Shown here: piece after piece, positions 52,964-62,480 of the stretch
How positions within the stretch are numbered: position 1 is the stretch's first letter
Layout: each line of letters starts with the position of its first letter
Assembly (NCBI GenBank): GCA_002733805.1
Contig: NVXG01000002.1
Coordinates: 1 to 64,000, forward strand
Reading direction: 5' to 3'
From: Robiginitomaculum sp.
Lineage (GTDB): Bacteria; Pseudomonadota; Alphaproteobacteria; Caulobacterales; Maricaulaceae
Length of the DNA: 64,000 nt
Notes under the pieces: generated by a model
The model's input: the letters and a program-made list of their open reading frames with translations, nothing else
Database searches by the model: none
What the model was told of the DNA's origin: nothing
Program-made: the position numbers and the translations under genes

Positions 52964-53611
52964 GTGATAAAACTTTGGAACTATTTTCGTAGTGGCACAT
53001 CGCACCGCGTCCGCATTGCCTTGAATTTCAAGGGGGTAGAATGGCAGTATCAACCGCTGAACTTCCTGACCCAACAACACAAAGAGAAGGCCTATCTGGA
53101 CCTGAATCCGCAAGGCTTGGCACCGGCAATAGAGATTGATGGCGCTGTATTGTTTCAATCGCCGGCCATTATCGAATATCTGGAAGAACGTTTTCCCGAG
53201 CCACCACTGCTGCCGGGCGATGCAATATCCCGCGCAAAGGTTCGTGCCATGGCCATGTTGATTGGTTGCGATATTCACCCCTTAAATAACCTACGGGTAT
53301 TAAATGAGGTAAAGGCGCTAACCGGACAGGACGCTCCACCGCTAGACTGGATCGCGCACTGGGTTGCCGAAGGTTTTTCTGCCTTAGAAACCCTGCTTAG
53401 TCGTGACGACAGCCGACATCCAGATGTCTGTTTTGGAACGACCCCCGGACTGGTTGAATGTTATTTGATCCCGCAGGTGTATGCGGCCAACCGGTTCAAG
53501 GTGGATATGACCCCCTACCCGCTGATCCGCCAAATTGATCAAGCCTGTTCAAAGCTAGCCGCGTTCCAAAAAGCTCATCCCGATATACAACCCGATGCGC
53601 CGGGCAAGTAG
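52964..53611 (+). CDS. maiA: Maleylacetoacetate isomerase (zeta-class GST)
   Basis: KLWNYFRSGTSHRVRIALNFKGVEW...LNPQGLAPAIEIDGAVLFQSPAIIEYLEERFPEPPLLP. Confidence 0.94.
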   Translation: MIKLWNYFRSGTSHRVRIALNFKGVEWQYQPLNFLTQQHKEKAYLDLNPQGLAPAIEIDGAVLFQSPAIIEYLEERFPEPPLLPGDAISRAKVRAMAMLIGCDIHPLNNLRVLNEVKALTGQDAPPLDWIAHWVAEGFSALETLLSRDDSRHPDVCFGTTPGLVECYLIPQVYAANRFKVDMTPYPLIRQIDQACSKLAAFQKAHPDIQPDAPGK

Positions 53612-53614
53612 CAA

Positions 53615-54133
53615 TCAGGTTTCGCCCTGGTCATAGCGGTTGGAAAAATCGGTCTTGTCGCCCTTGGCCAGTGTCTTTGACTGTTTGCGCCAGTTATCCC
53701 GGGTAATCCGACCTTTGAAAGTGAGCTTCGCGTCCACTTCCGAAACCTGTTTGCTATTCCATCCAGCAATCTGATGATAATAATACACACCCAACGAGTT
53801 CAATAATGCCTCAAGTTTTGGCCCTATGCCTTTGATTTTTTTCAAATCATCCGGATCACCATCGGTGGGCGCATCATAAAAGGTTGGAACCACATTCGCT
53901 GTAGGCGCTTTGCCCATATCATCCAGAGCTGTTTCCAACTCCATCACTTTGGCTCGTAGTTTTGCCTTGGCGGCATCAGATTCTTCGCATCGGGAACGAA
54001 GCCTAGCCAACTCCACATCTTGGTCTGTGGTATCCTCAACCTCGCGACGGCCACAAATCCAGCAACCGATCAACAATCCCAATAACGCTGCCAGCGCCAA
54101 TAAAAGCCACATATGCCCTGCAAGCCAAATCAT
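53615..54133 (-). CDS. Membrane-anchored protein with helix-hairpin-helix-like domain
   Basis: N-terminal TM; DDLKKIKGIGPKLEALLNSLGVYYYHQIAGWNSKQVSEVDAKL. Confidence 0.8.
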   Translation of the reverse strand: MIWLAGHMWLLLALAALLGLLIGCWICGRREVEDTTDQDVELARLRSRCEESDAAKAKLRAKVMELETALDDMGKAPTANVVPTFYDAPTDGDPDDLKKIKGIGPKLEALLNSLGVYYYHQIAGWNSKQVSEVDAKLTFKGRITRDNWRKQSKTLAKGDKTDFSNRYDQGET

Positions 54134-54143
54134 CGATGTGCTC

Positions 54144-55259
54144 CTATTGCTCTATTTGCATTTCAATACGTCGATTGCGCGCCCGGCAATCAGAAGTCCG
54201 CTCTGAACAGATGGGCCGATCAGGCCCAAATCCCGCAGAAGATAACCGCGACACATCAACGCCCCGGGAAACTAAATACGCAGATACGGCTTTGGCCCGT
54301 TGACCAGACAAGTACACATTAAACCCGCGTTCACCTGTATTATCTGAATGCCCCTCGACCTTTATCGAAAACGCATCACATTGACCGGCTAACTCAGCCA
54401 GAAAATTCAAAAAACCGTGACTGGAAATGCCAATACCGGCTTTGCTGCTGGCGAACAAAATGGTGTTTTTCGACAATGCCTCAGCAAACAAAGCTCTGCA
54501 CTCATCTGCATCATCAATCCGACCGGTTTCCACCGAAACGCCAAATTCATTTGGCGGCGGCGGCGGATAGGAAAGGTCTGCGCTGCCAGTATAGGCACCA
54601 TCAATTGTTTGCATTTGCCGCTCGATTTGCTGGGCTTCCACCTTGCTGTTCGCGGTCCCGGACAGCAAAAACACACCATCGCGCAATTGAATAGAGCCTG
54701 ATTTCAAACTAGCCAGCCTTTTTACAACCTCAATCATTTTTGGCCCAGCCCCGACAAATGCGCCAGGTGCCAACTGCATTTCGTCAACAACTTGACCCTG
54801 ATGCAGTTTTTCTGCTTCGGCGATCAGCAGTGCACGCTGTGCTTCATCAGCAATATGGCCGCTCAACACCAAAGAACCAGTTTCATTACGCGTGACATTC
54901 CATACCGGGTTTAGGATCGGCGCAATCACCTCAATGCCAGCAACATCCACCTTGGTAATGCCGCCCATCATCAAGCCACCTTTACCCTGACTAGCCAAAA
55001 CCAAACCTTGAACTTTTGCTTGTTCTTCTACTGAAGTTACCGTTCCAGATACAAATGCGGATTGCCCTCGCACCTCGACACGAAACCCGTTGGCATCACC
55101 GGCTCTTAGCGCCTGTTCAGCGGCAGTTTGCAACTTGCTTTGCGCCAGATCAGCGCCGCCTCCACCAGGCCATTGGTCAGAAATGCCGGAATAAATCCCC
55201 ACCCAACCCAGCAGGAGGAACAGGACAAGCCCGACCAACCATTTTATGCCAACCGACAT
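54144..55259 (-). CDS. OmpA-family protein with BON-like repeats
   Basis: N-terminal TM MSVGIKWLVGLVLFLLLGW; C-terminal IKVEGHSDNTGERGFNVYLSGQRAKAVSAYLVSRGVDVSRLSSAGFGPDRPI. Confidence 0.9.
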   Translation of the reverse strand: MSVGIKWLVGLVLFLLLGWVGIYSGISDQWPGGGGADLAQSKLQTAAEQALRAGDANGFRVEVRGQSAFVSGTVTSVEEQAKVQGLVLASQGKGGLMMGGITKVDVAGIEVIAPILNPVWNVTRNETGSLVLSGHIADEAQRALLIAEAEKLHQGQVVDEMQLAPGAFVGAGPKMIEVVKRLASLKSGSIQLRDGVFLLSGTANSKVEAQQIERQMQTIDGAYTGSADLSYPPPPPNEFGVSVETGRIDDADECRALFAEALSKNTILFASSKAGIGISSHGFLNFLAELAGQCDAFSIKVEGHSDNTGERGFNVYLSGQRAKAVSAYLVSRGVDVSRLSSAGFGPDRPICSERTSDCRARNRRIEMQIEQ

Positions 55260-55496
55260 TAAGTGTACCCCAGTTTTTCCCTCGCTCAAATTTAACATTT
55301 CAAAAAGGCCAATGACAAGCAGTTTGTAGTTCACAACTACTTTATAGTTGATCAAACGCTATTTTCACACAAAACAGAACGCGGCACACTAAAAAGCTGA
55401 AACAATGCTCGCGTGTGTACGGGATTCATTTCCAGTTCAGCTAGAAACTGGCATGGTTTCCCTTCAAAGCTGGAAATATTGAATTGGACCTGAAAA

Positions 55497-56717
55497 ATGA
55501 AAAAATTTCTCACCGCTGGTGTGTTTTGTCTGGCATTTACCGCCGGGCTTTCCTTGCCAGCAAGCGCCGCGCAATCGACACATTTTGCGCCGGGCCCGAC
55601 CAAATTGATTTTACATTCTGGTCCAGATTTTTCAGGCCGCAATCGAACTTTTCAGTCAGATGAACCCAAATTGGCCAGTTATAACTTTGCAGATATTGCA
55701 CAAAGTCTGGAAGTGGTTTCCGGCCAGTGGGAGGTTTGTGTCGACAAACGATATCGCGGTCGATGCGAAGTATTTTCCATCGGTCATTTTGACTTAAACG
55801 CACTGGGTTGGGGTTCTGATATCGCTTCGGTTCGTCGGGTTTCACACCATACAGATACCATAACCTTGTACGCAAAGCCTGATTTTGGCGGCCAAGCTCG
55901 AACCTTTGCCCGCAAAATGGACAAATTGAAACTGTATGCATTTCATGACCATGCCGCCTCTTTGCGGGTTTCGGGCGGCATATGGAAAGTATGCGCCAAC
56001 TCCAATATGGGTGGTCATTGTGAATTGGTTGATCGCGACATTCCTGACCTGGGGGCCATTGGCCTGATGTATTCTATTTCATCTGTTGCGCCTTCCGACA
56101 GTCGGATTGGCGGCAATGATGGTGATGTTGGTGAGTTGGTCCTGTTTGAAGACGACAGCTATTCCGGCACACGGATCAGTGTTCGAAACGAAGTCGCTGA
56201 TTTAAAGCGAGCTGGATTTTCGGATCGCGCCTCTTCCCTGCGCCTGCAAGGTGGTAAGTGGGAAGTATGCGACCGCACTAATTTTGGCGGGCGATGTGAG
56301 ATCATCCGGCATTCCATCAACAATTTGGAACGAATTAACATGGGGGATCGCATTTCTTCCGTCCGTCCGGTCCGTTATGATGAGAATTCGGGATACCGCC
56401 CTACACCTACTCCGGATGATCGCTGGGGCCGCGACTGGCGGGGCGATCGGCAATTTGGCCAAAGCTTTCAAGGACAACGCTCTATATTCTTCCCGGAACC
56501 TTCCGTGCAAGGATATGCCGTTTCGAACTGCATCCACCCGGGACGGCAATGCGGACAACAAGCTGCACAAGCGTTTTGTGAAATTGCCGGATTGGATCGG
56601 GCCGTATTTTTTGATGCGACACGCGGATACAGATCCACGTGGTCCATCGGTTCCAGACGGATGGAAACCAGTGATAACCGGTCCAGATATCTAATTGATG
56701 TTTTGTGTTCGCGCTAG
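55497..56717 (+). CDS. Secreted protein with three beta/gamma-crystallin domains
   Basis: Signal peptide; three tandem domains beginning TKLILHSGPDFSGRNRTF, ITLYAKPDFGGQARTF, LVLFEDDSYSGTRISV, each containing WEVC/WKVC and RG/GG-RCE motifs. Confidence 0.85.
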   Translation: MKKFLTAGVFCLAFTAGLSLPASAAQSTHFAPGPTKLILHSGPDFSGRNRTFQSDEPKLASYNFADIAQSLEVVSGQWEVCVDKRYRGRCEVFSIGHFDLNALGWGSDIASVRRVSHHTDTITLYAKPDFGGQARTFARKMDKLKLYAFHDHAASLRVSGGIWKVCANSNMGGHCELVDRDIPDLGAIGLMYSISSVAPSDSRIGGNDGDVGELVLFEDDSYSGTRISVRNEVADLKRAGFSDRASSLRLQGGKWEVCDRTNFGGRCEIIRHSINNLERINMGDRISSVRPVRYDENSGYRPTPTPDDRWGRDWRGDRQFGQSFQGQRSIFFPEPSVQGYAVSNCIHPGRQCGQQAAQAFCEIAGLDRAVFFDATRGYRSTWSIGSRRMETSDNRSRYLIDVLCSR

Positions 56718-56858
56718 ATTATTTCCCCCTCAAAGTTGAACTTTTTCCAACTGGCAAGAAATGAAATAGAGCAACTGCCTTTTTTTGTGGTGTTTCCAAA
56801 TGAAACATTGCATAGTTAATGACATTCATTGGAACATAATAGGGGAGTTTCTAGTAAT

Positions 56859-57194
56859 ATGGCAGGGAAGTTTGATCTTAAAAAAGCAAAAGACGGACAG
56901 TTCTTTTTCACACTCGTAGCCGGTAATGGCGAGATTGTGGGTAAGTCTGAGATGTACAAAGCCAAAGCAAGCGCCAAAAATGGAATTGAATCTGTAAAGA
57001 AAAACGCACCCGATCGGGGTCGGTTCAAAGACCCGTTTGAAGGTAATAGCGGAAAATGGTATTTCAGCTTGAAAGCCCGCAATGGTGAAATCATTATCTC
57101 GTCTCAGGGGTATTCTTCTGAAGACGGCGCTGAAAATGGAATTGGTGCCGTACAGCGCGCCGCCGATGGCGCATCAACCAACGATATTTCATAA
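56859..57194 (+). CDS. YegP-like (DUF1508) protein, two repeats
   Basis: FDLKKAKDGQFFFTLVAGNGEIVGKSEMYKAKASAKNGIESVKKNA / NSGKWYFSLKARNGEIIISSQGYSSEDGAENGIGAVQRAA. Confidence 0.92.
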   Translation: MAGKFDLKKAKDGQFFFTLVAGNGEIVGKSEMYKAKASAKNGIESVKKNAPDRGRFKDPFEGNSGKWYFSLKARNGEIIISSQGYSSEDGAENGIGAVQRAADGASTNDIS

Positions 57195-57220
57195 GTTCTG
57201 AAAATATTATTTTGTTTTGA

Positions 57221-57252
57221 AAACGGTCGGGCAAACCCCGGCCGTTTTTTTG
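57221..57252 (+). terminator. Rho-independent terminator
   Basis: AACGGTCGGG-caaac-CCCGGCCGTT-TTTTT stem and T-run. Confidence 0.85.
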
Positions 57253-57323
57253 TGACTTGGAACCCTTGGCTATTCGCGTTAGGTGTTCTTTTTATTCAAT
57301 CCCATATTGGAGAACCTGTTGTC

Positions 57324-58502
57324 ATGAGCGCGTCCAAAACCTTTGACTGGCAAGACCCCTTGGATTTGCATGGTCAGCTATCTGAAGAAGAACGCATGAT
57401 TGTGAGCAGCGCACGCGCCTTTGCCGACGACAAGCTGGCACCCAGAATTGTCATGGCCTACCGTGAAGAGCACTTTGACCGCGAAGTGTTGAATGAAATG
57501 GGTGAGATGGGCTTTTTGGGCTGCACGCTGCCCGAAGAATACGGCTGTGCGAACCTGAGCCATGTCAGTTATGGCCTGATCGCCCGCGAGGTCGAGAAAA
57601 TCGATAGCGGCTATCGTTCGGTATTTTCGGTACAGACCTCTTTGGTCATGTACCCGATTTTTGAATTTGCCACCGAAGAAGTAAAACGCGAATGGTTACC
57701 CAAACTGGCGACCGGCGAAGCGGTCGGCTGTTTTGGATTGACCGAAGCTGATGGCGGCTCTGATCCCGGTGCCATGCGGACCAATGCCAAAAAGGTTGAC
57801 GGTGGGTATCTACTAAACGGTTCCAAAATGTGGATCAGCAATGCACCGATTGCCGATATTGCTGTGGTTTGGGCCAAGTTGGATGGTAACATTCGCGGCT
57901 TTGCGGTTGATTGCACCGCCAAAGGCATGAGCACGCCCAAAATTGAAGGCAAAATGTCTTTACGCGCCTCCTGCACTGGCGAGTTGGCGATGGCCGATGT
58001 ATTTGTCCCCGAAAGCCATCTGTTTCCCGAAGTCACCGGACTACGCGGCCCGTTTTCTTGCCTCAACAAAGCCCGGTACGGCATTGCGTGGGGCGCGATG
58101 GGCGCAGCAGAGTTTTGCTGGCTTGCAGCGCGCAATTACGCGATGGACCGGGTTGTGTTTGGCAAACCGATTGCACAAACCCAACTGGTGCAGAAGAAAC
58201 TGGCCGATATGCAAACTGAAATTGCCTTAGGCTTGCAAGCAGCCTTACAATTGGGCCGGATGATTGATGCCGGTGCTTATGTGCCGGAAGCCATTTCCAT
58301 GCTGAAGCGCAATAATTGCGGCAAAGCGCTGGATATTGCCCGCGTGGCCCGCGACATTCACGGTGGCAATGGTATTTCGGACGAGTACCACGTCATTCGC
58401 CATGCGATGAACTTGGAGACCGTCAACACCTATGAGGGCACCCATGATATCCATGCCCTAATTCTGGGGCGGGCCATGACCGGGTTGCAAGCCTTCTATT
58501 GA
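57324..58502 (+). CDS. gcdH: Acyl-CoA dehydrogenase, glutaryl-CoA dehydrogenase-like
   Basis: [92 protein letters not shown]. Confidence 0.9.
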   Translation: MSASKTFDWQDPLDLHGQLSEEERMIVSSARAFADDKLAPRIVMAYREEHFDREVLNEMGEMGFLGCTLPEEYGCANLSHVSYGLIAREVEKIDSGYRSVFSVQTSLVMYPIFEFATEEVKREWLPKLATGEAVGCFGLTEADGGSDPGAMRTNAKKVDGGYLLNGSKMWISNAPIADIAVVWAKLDGNIRGFAVDCTAKGMSTPKIEGKMSLRASCTGELAMADVFVPESHLFPEVTGLRGPFSCLNKARYGIAWGAMGAAEFCWLAARNYAMDRVVFGKPIAQTQLVQKKLADMQTEIALGLQAALQLGRMIDAGAYVPEAISMLKRNNCGKALDIARVARDIHGGNGISDEYHVIRHAMNLETVNTYEGTHDIHALILGRAMTGLQAFY

Positions 58503-59233
58503 GCACCATTGGCCTGACATTCGAACACGATGGCAAACTGGGCCGGATCACCATAGATAATCCAACTCGGCGCAATGCTATGACGGCTCAAATGTGGGCC
58601 GAACTGCCCGATTTTTTACGCGAAGCGAAGGGTGCCCGTGTTTTGCTGATTGAAGGCACTGGCCAGCATTTTTGCGCCGGGGCCGACATTCATGAAATGG
58701 GCAAATTGTGCGGTGACCCAGCCGCCACGACTGCCTTTCGCGAACAGATGCAACAGGCGCTGCGAGCGCTTTGCGAGTTTGCAGCCCCAACCATCGCCAG
58801 CATTCGCGGCACTTGTTATGGGGCCGGTTTGGCGATTGCCATGGCTTGTGACCTGCGGTTTGCGACCAAAGATGCCAAATTCTCCGTGCCACCGGCCAAA
58901 TTGGGTTTGCTCTACCCGAAAGAGGATATTGCCCGCCTTGTCGCATTGGTCGGTCCGGCCAAGGCCAAGCAAGTTTTGTTTACCGGCGAAGTGATCCCGG
59001 CTAAAACTGCCGCCCGAAGCGGGTTGATTAACCAAGTGCAGAACGAGGAACAGACCAAAGCCTTGGTTGAGGCCATTATGGGAAACTCGGCCAATTCGAT
59101 TGCCCTGCTGAAACAACTGGTGGATGGCAATTTAGCTGATCCTGACCGGGCATTTGAGCAATGTTTTGACCAAAATGACTTTGCCGAAGGCTTGGCGGCA
59201 TTTGCGGCGCACCGCGCACCAGACTACAGTTAA
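58499..59233 (+). CDS. Enoyl-CoA hydratase/isomerase family protein, TTG start overlapping the upstream stop
   Basis: [23 protein letters not shown]...[14 protein letters not shown]...[37 protein letters not shown]. Confidence 0.92.
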   Translation: MSTIGLTFEHDGKLGRITIDNPTRRNAMTAQMWAELPDFLREAKGARVLLIEGTGQHFCAGADIHEMGKLCGDPAATTAFREQMQQALRALCEFAAPTIASIRGTCYGAGLAIAMACDLRFATKDAKFSVPPAKLGLLYPKEDIARLVALVGPAKAKQVLFTGEVIPAKTAARSGLINQVQNEEQTKALVEAIMGNSANSIALLKQLVDGNLADPDRAFEQCFDQNDFAEGLAAFAAHRAPDYS

Positions 59234-59258
59234 GCCAAATTCGGGGGAGTTTGAACCA

Positions 59259-60500
59259 ATGAGCAAAGCCAACCAAAATGCGGGACCCTTAGCCGGTTTG
59301 CTGGTCATTGATCTCACCCGCGTGCTGGCCGGGCCGTGGGCCACGCAAATGCTGGCCGATATGGGGGCTGAAGTGATTAAGGTCGAGCGTCCGGGCACTG
59401 GCGATGATACCCGTGGTTGGGGGCCACCTTTTTACCGGGACACCAACGGACAAGCCTCTGATGCTGGCTATTACATGGCAGCCAATCGTAACAAGAAGTC
59501 GATTACCGTTGATTTGAAATCCGAAACCGGGCGCGATCTGATCCGAAAATTGGCGACCAAGGCTGATATTCTGATTGAAAATTTCAAGGTTGGCGGCATG
59601 GCACGCCTTGGGCTTGATTTTGAGACGTTGTCAGTGCTGAATCCAAAGCTGGTCTATTGCTCGATCACCGGGTTTGGCCAAACCGGACCGATGAAAGACC
59701 TGCCGGGTTATGATTATATGATCCAAGCCATGGGCGGCATGATGTCGATCACTGGTCGGGCCGATGACGAGCCGGGCGCCGGACCCATTCGCACCGGAAT
59801 TGCCGCCTCTGACCTGTTCACCGGATTTTACGCCTCTAGCGCCATTTTGGCGGCGCTCTATCATGTACAGGGCGGTGGCAAGGGCCAGCATATTGATCTG
59901 GCCCTGCTCGACTGCCAGATGGCCGGACTGATCAATCAGGTGACCAACTGGATGCTAGATGGTCAAACTCCGGGTCGCACCGGCAGCAATCACCCCAATC
60001 TCGCCCCATACGGTGTCTACGCGGCTCAGGATGCCTCGTTCGTGCTGGCCATCGGTAATGATGGGCAGTTTAGCCGGTTTTGCGCCTTTGCTGGTCGCGA
60101 AGAGCTGGCCCAGGACAGCCGGTTTCTGACCAATGCCGATCGGGTGATCAATCGCGACGCGCTGATGGCTTGCATCATCCCGGTGATTGCCTCGCGCCCG
60201 GTTGACTGCTGGCTGGAAGGCTTGGCGGCGATTGATGTGCCGGTTGGCCCGATCCTAGACATTCCACAAGCCTTTGCCCTACCCCAATCCAAATCTCGCG
60301 ACATGACCATGACCCAAACCAGAGCCGATCTGGCCCAGCCGGTTCGCACGCCGGCCTCTCCGGTCAAATTTTCGGGCACCCCGGTGGTTGATCGAAACGC
60401 CCCACCCAAATTGGGGCAGGACACCGCAGAAGTGCTGGCCGACCATTTGGATTTAAGCGAAATCGACATTGCTCGCTTGTCCAAGAACAACGTTATTTAG
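59259..60500 (+). CDS. CaiB/BaiF family CoA-transferase
   Basis: GPLAGLLVIDLTRVLAGPWATQMLADMGAEVIKVERPGTGDDTRGWGPPF...KADILIENFKVGGMARLGLDF. Confidence 0.95.
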   Translation: MSKANQNAGPLAGLLVIDLTRVLAGPWATQMLADMGAEVIKVERPGTGDDTRGWGPPFYRDTNGQASDAGYYMAANRNKKSITVDLKSETGRDLIRKLATKADILIENFKVGGMARLGLDFETLSVLNPKLVYCSITGFGQTGPMKDLPGYDYMIQAMGGMMSITGRADDEPGAGPIRTGIAASDLFTGFYASSAILAALYHVQGGGKGQHIDLALLDCQMAGLINQVTNWMLDGQTPGRTGSNHPNLAPYGVYAAQDASFVLAIGNDGQFSRFCAFAGREELAQDSRFLTNADRVINRDALMACIIPVIASRPVDCWLEGLAAIDVPVGPILDIPQAFALPQSKSRDMTMTQTRADLAQPVRTPASPVKFSGTPVVDRNAPPKLGQDTAEVLADHLDLSEIDIARLSKNNVI

Positions 60501-60515
60501 CCCAAGGGAATTCCA

Positions 60516-61763
60516 ATGACCGAACACCCAATGCTGACCAATGATGCGACCATTTTTGGCATTCTGGCCCTGATGCTGGGCTTTGTATTTTGGTCATCCG
60601 CCCTGAAACATAAGGGCATACAGACGTTCTACCGGATTTTTCCGCCTTTGCTGCTGTGTTATTTTCTGCCGTCCTTGCTCACCACATTCGGGGTAATCAA
60701 CCCGGACCAGTCCAGCTTGTACTTCGTGGCTTCGCGTTATTTATTACCGGCTGCTTTGGTCATCTTGACCGCTTCGGCTGATTTACCGGCCACCATGAAG
60801 CTCGGCCCCAAAGCGTTGATCCTATTTTTCACCGGCACAATTGGCATCATGATTGGCGGACCGATTGCGCTGCTGCTGACCGCATGGGTTGCCCCTGATC
60901 TGTTGGGCGCTGGCCCGGATGCGATATGGCGCGGCATGGCCACCGTGGCCGGGAGCTGGATCGGCGGGTCAGCCAACCAGACGGCCATTCGCGAGATCTT
61001 TGATGTGGGCAGTCATACCTTCTCCATCTGGGTCGCGGTTGATGTGATCGTGGCCAATGTCTGGATGGCCATTTTGCTGACCATTGCAGCCAATCAGATC
61101 GCTGTGGACAAATTCCTGCGCGCAGACCGCAGCTCGCTTGATCTGGTCCGCGAACGGGCCGAACAATACGAAGCTGAACACGCCCGCATTCCAGAGTTGA
61201 AAGACTTGATTCTGATCCTGGCTTTGGGCTTTGGCGCAACCGGCGCGGCTCATTTTCTGGCCGACATCATTGCCCCGTGGTTTCAGGTTAACATGCCGGA
61301 ATTGGCCAAATATTCGGTGCATTCCAAATTCTTCTGGCTCGTGGTCAGCGCCACCATAATGGGCGTGGTTCTGTCCTTTACCAAAGCGCGGTCCTTACAA
61401 GGTGCTGGCGCGATGAAAGTCGGCACGGTGTTCGTCTATATTCTGGTGGCCACGGTCGGCACCCATATGAATATCAAGGCATTGTTTGATGCACCGGCTT
61501 ACTTTTTGATCGGAGCGATCTGGATGATTATTCATATCGCTTTGCTGTTTGCTGTGGCCTATGCCATTCGCGCCCCCAGCTTCTTTTTGGCAGTGGGTTC
61601 CAAAGCCAATGTCGGCGGTGCCGCTTCGGCCCCGGTCGTGGCCGCTGCGTTTCACCCATCACTAGCTCCAGTTGGTGCGCTGCTGGCAGTGATTGGCTAT
61701 GCCATCGGCACATTCGGTGCTTGGTTCACCGGCATGGTGATGCAAGGCATTGCGGGCGGTTAA
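60516..61763 (+). CDS. DUF819 family membrane protein
   Basis: Multi-TM; GTIGIMIGGPIALLLTAWVAPDLLG...GSWIGGSANQTAIREIF...SKANVGGAASAPVVAAAFHPSLAPVGALLAVIGYAIGTFGAW. Confidence 0.9.
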   Translation: MTEHPMLTNDATIFGILALMLGFVFWSSALKHKGIQTFYRIFPPLLLCYFLPSLLTTFGVINPDQSSLYFVASRYLLPAALVILTASADLPATMKLGPKALILFFTGTIGIMIGGPIALLLTAWVAPDLLGAGPDAIWRGMATVAGSWIGGSANQTAIREIFDVGSHTFSIWVAVDVIVANVWMAILLTIAANQIAVDKFLRADRSSLDLVRERAEQYEAEHARIPELKDLILILALGFGATGAAHFLADIIAPWFQVNMPELAKYSVHSKFFWLVVSATIMGVVLSFTKARSLQGAGAMKVGTVFVYILVATVGTHMNIKALFDAPAYFLIGAIWMIIHIALLFAVAYAIRAPSFFLAVGSKANVGGAASAPVVAAAFHPSLAPVGALLAVIGYAIGTFGAWFTGMVMQGIAGG

Positions 61764-61988
61764 TCAAAATTTCTAGAATTTTGCGGTTTGAAAAAAACAA
61801 GTTGGCATAAATTTGCAGTCTATCCTCGGCCAAGCTGCTCTCATTCATGCCAGCAATAGCTGGAACTTGGTAGCTGGCTGGTCATTTCAAACTAGACTAA
61901 ACCCATTGTTTATATGGATTTTTGAAAGGTATACGATTTCAAAGAGCCGAACAATCAAAGCAGGTGATGACGTTCACCCTGATTGTAG

Positions 61989-62018
61989 GCGTTCCCCGGC
62001 GAGCGGGGAATAACTGGT
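61989..62018 (+). repeat. Solitary type I-E CRISPR-repeat-like hairpin (not an array)
   Basis: GCGTTCCCCGGCGAGCGGGGAATAACTGG resembles the I-E repeat type GTGTTCCCCGCGCGAGCGGGGATAAACCG; only one copy seen. Confidence 0.4.
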
Positions 62019-62178
62019 CACATCCACGCAAGCGCATGCGTCAATGAGCGTCAACAAGTGTGATTTTATTGTGGTTTTATTGCGGATGTGTGTACCGGGT
62101 TTCTCAAACAATTGCAGTTTATCTGTGTGGGTCGTGCCACGAGTAACAATGCAAAATGACAATCAGGTGAAGGGTTGG

Positions 62179-62383
62179 GCCCTCCGCTCTAACCGGAGGG
62201 AAGCAGACGTAACCACCTCATTCTGTCGCCCTCCGGCTTGACCGGAGGGTCCATGTTTTCGGGCAAGTCCTCGTGGCCGATCCTTTGAAGCTCCCTTTGG
62301 TCGCACCTCAGGATGAGGGAAATGTTATTTCACCAAGCCTCCTCATCCTGAGGTGCGACCAAAGCAGCCTCGAAGGATCGGCA
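62179..62383. repeat. Composite repeat: two CCGGAGGG hairpins plus inverted REP-like pair
   Basis: 62179-62200 gccctccgctctaaccggaggg; 62229-62254 CCCTCCGGCTTGACCGGAGGGTCCATG; REP-like units 62278-62319 and 62342-62383. Confidence 0.85.
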
Positions 62384-62480
62384 AGCGACGCAACCTTACT
62401 GGCTACGTGAGAAACCAACCAATGTCTGGCCATGCTCCCCAAATTCTGGCACCACTCCTTTTTGGGAAAAGGGTACGACC

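Noticed and set aside
61989-62018. Calling a CRISPR array here
   Set aside because: Only a single repeat-like unit and no spacer periodicity; kept as a solitary hairpin observation only.
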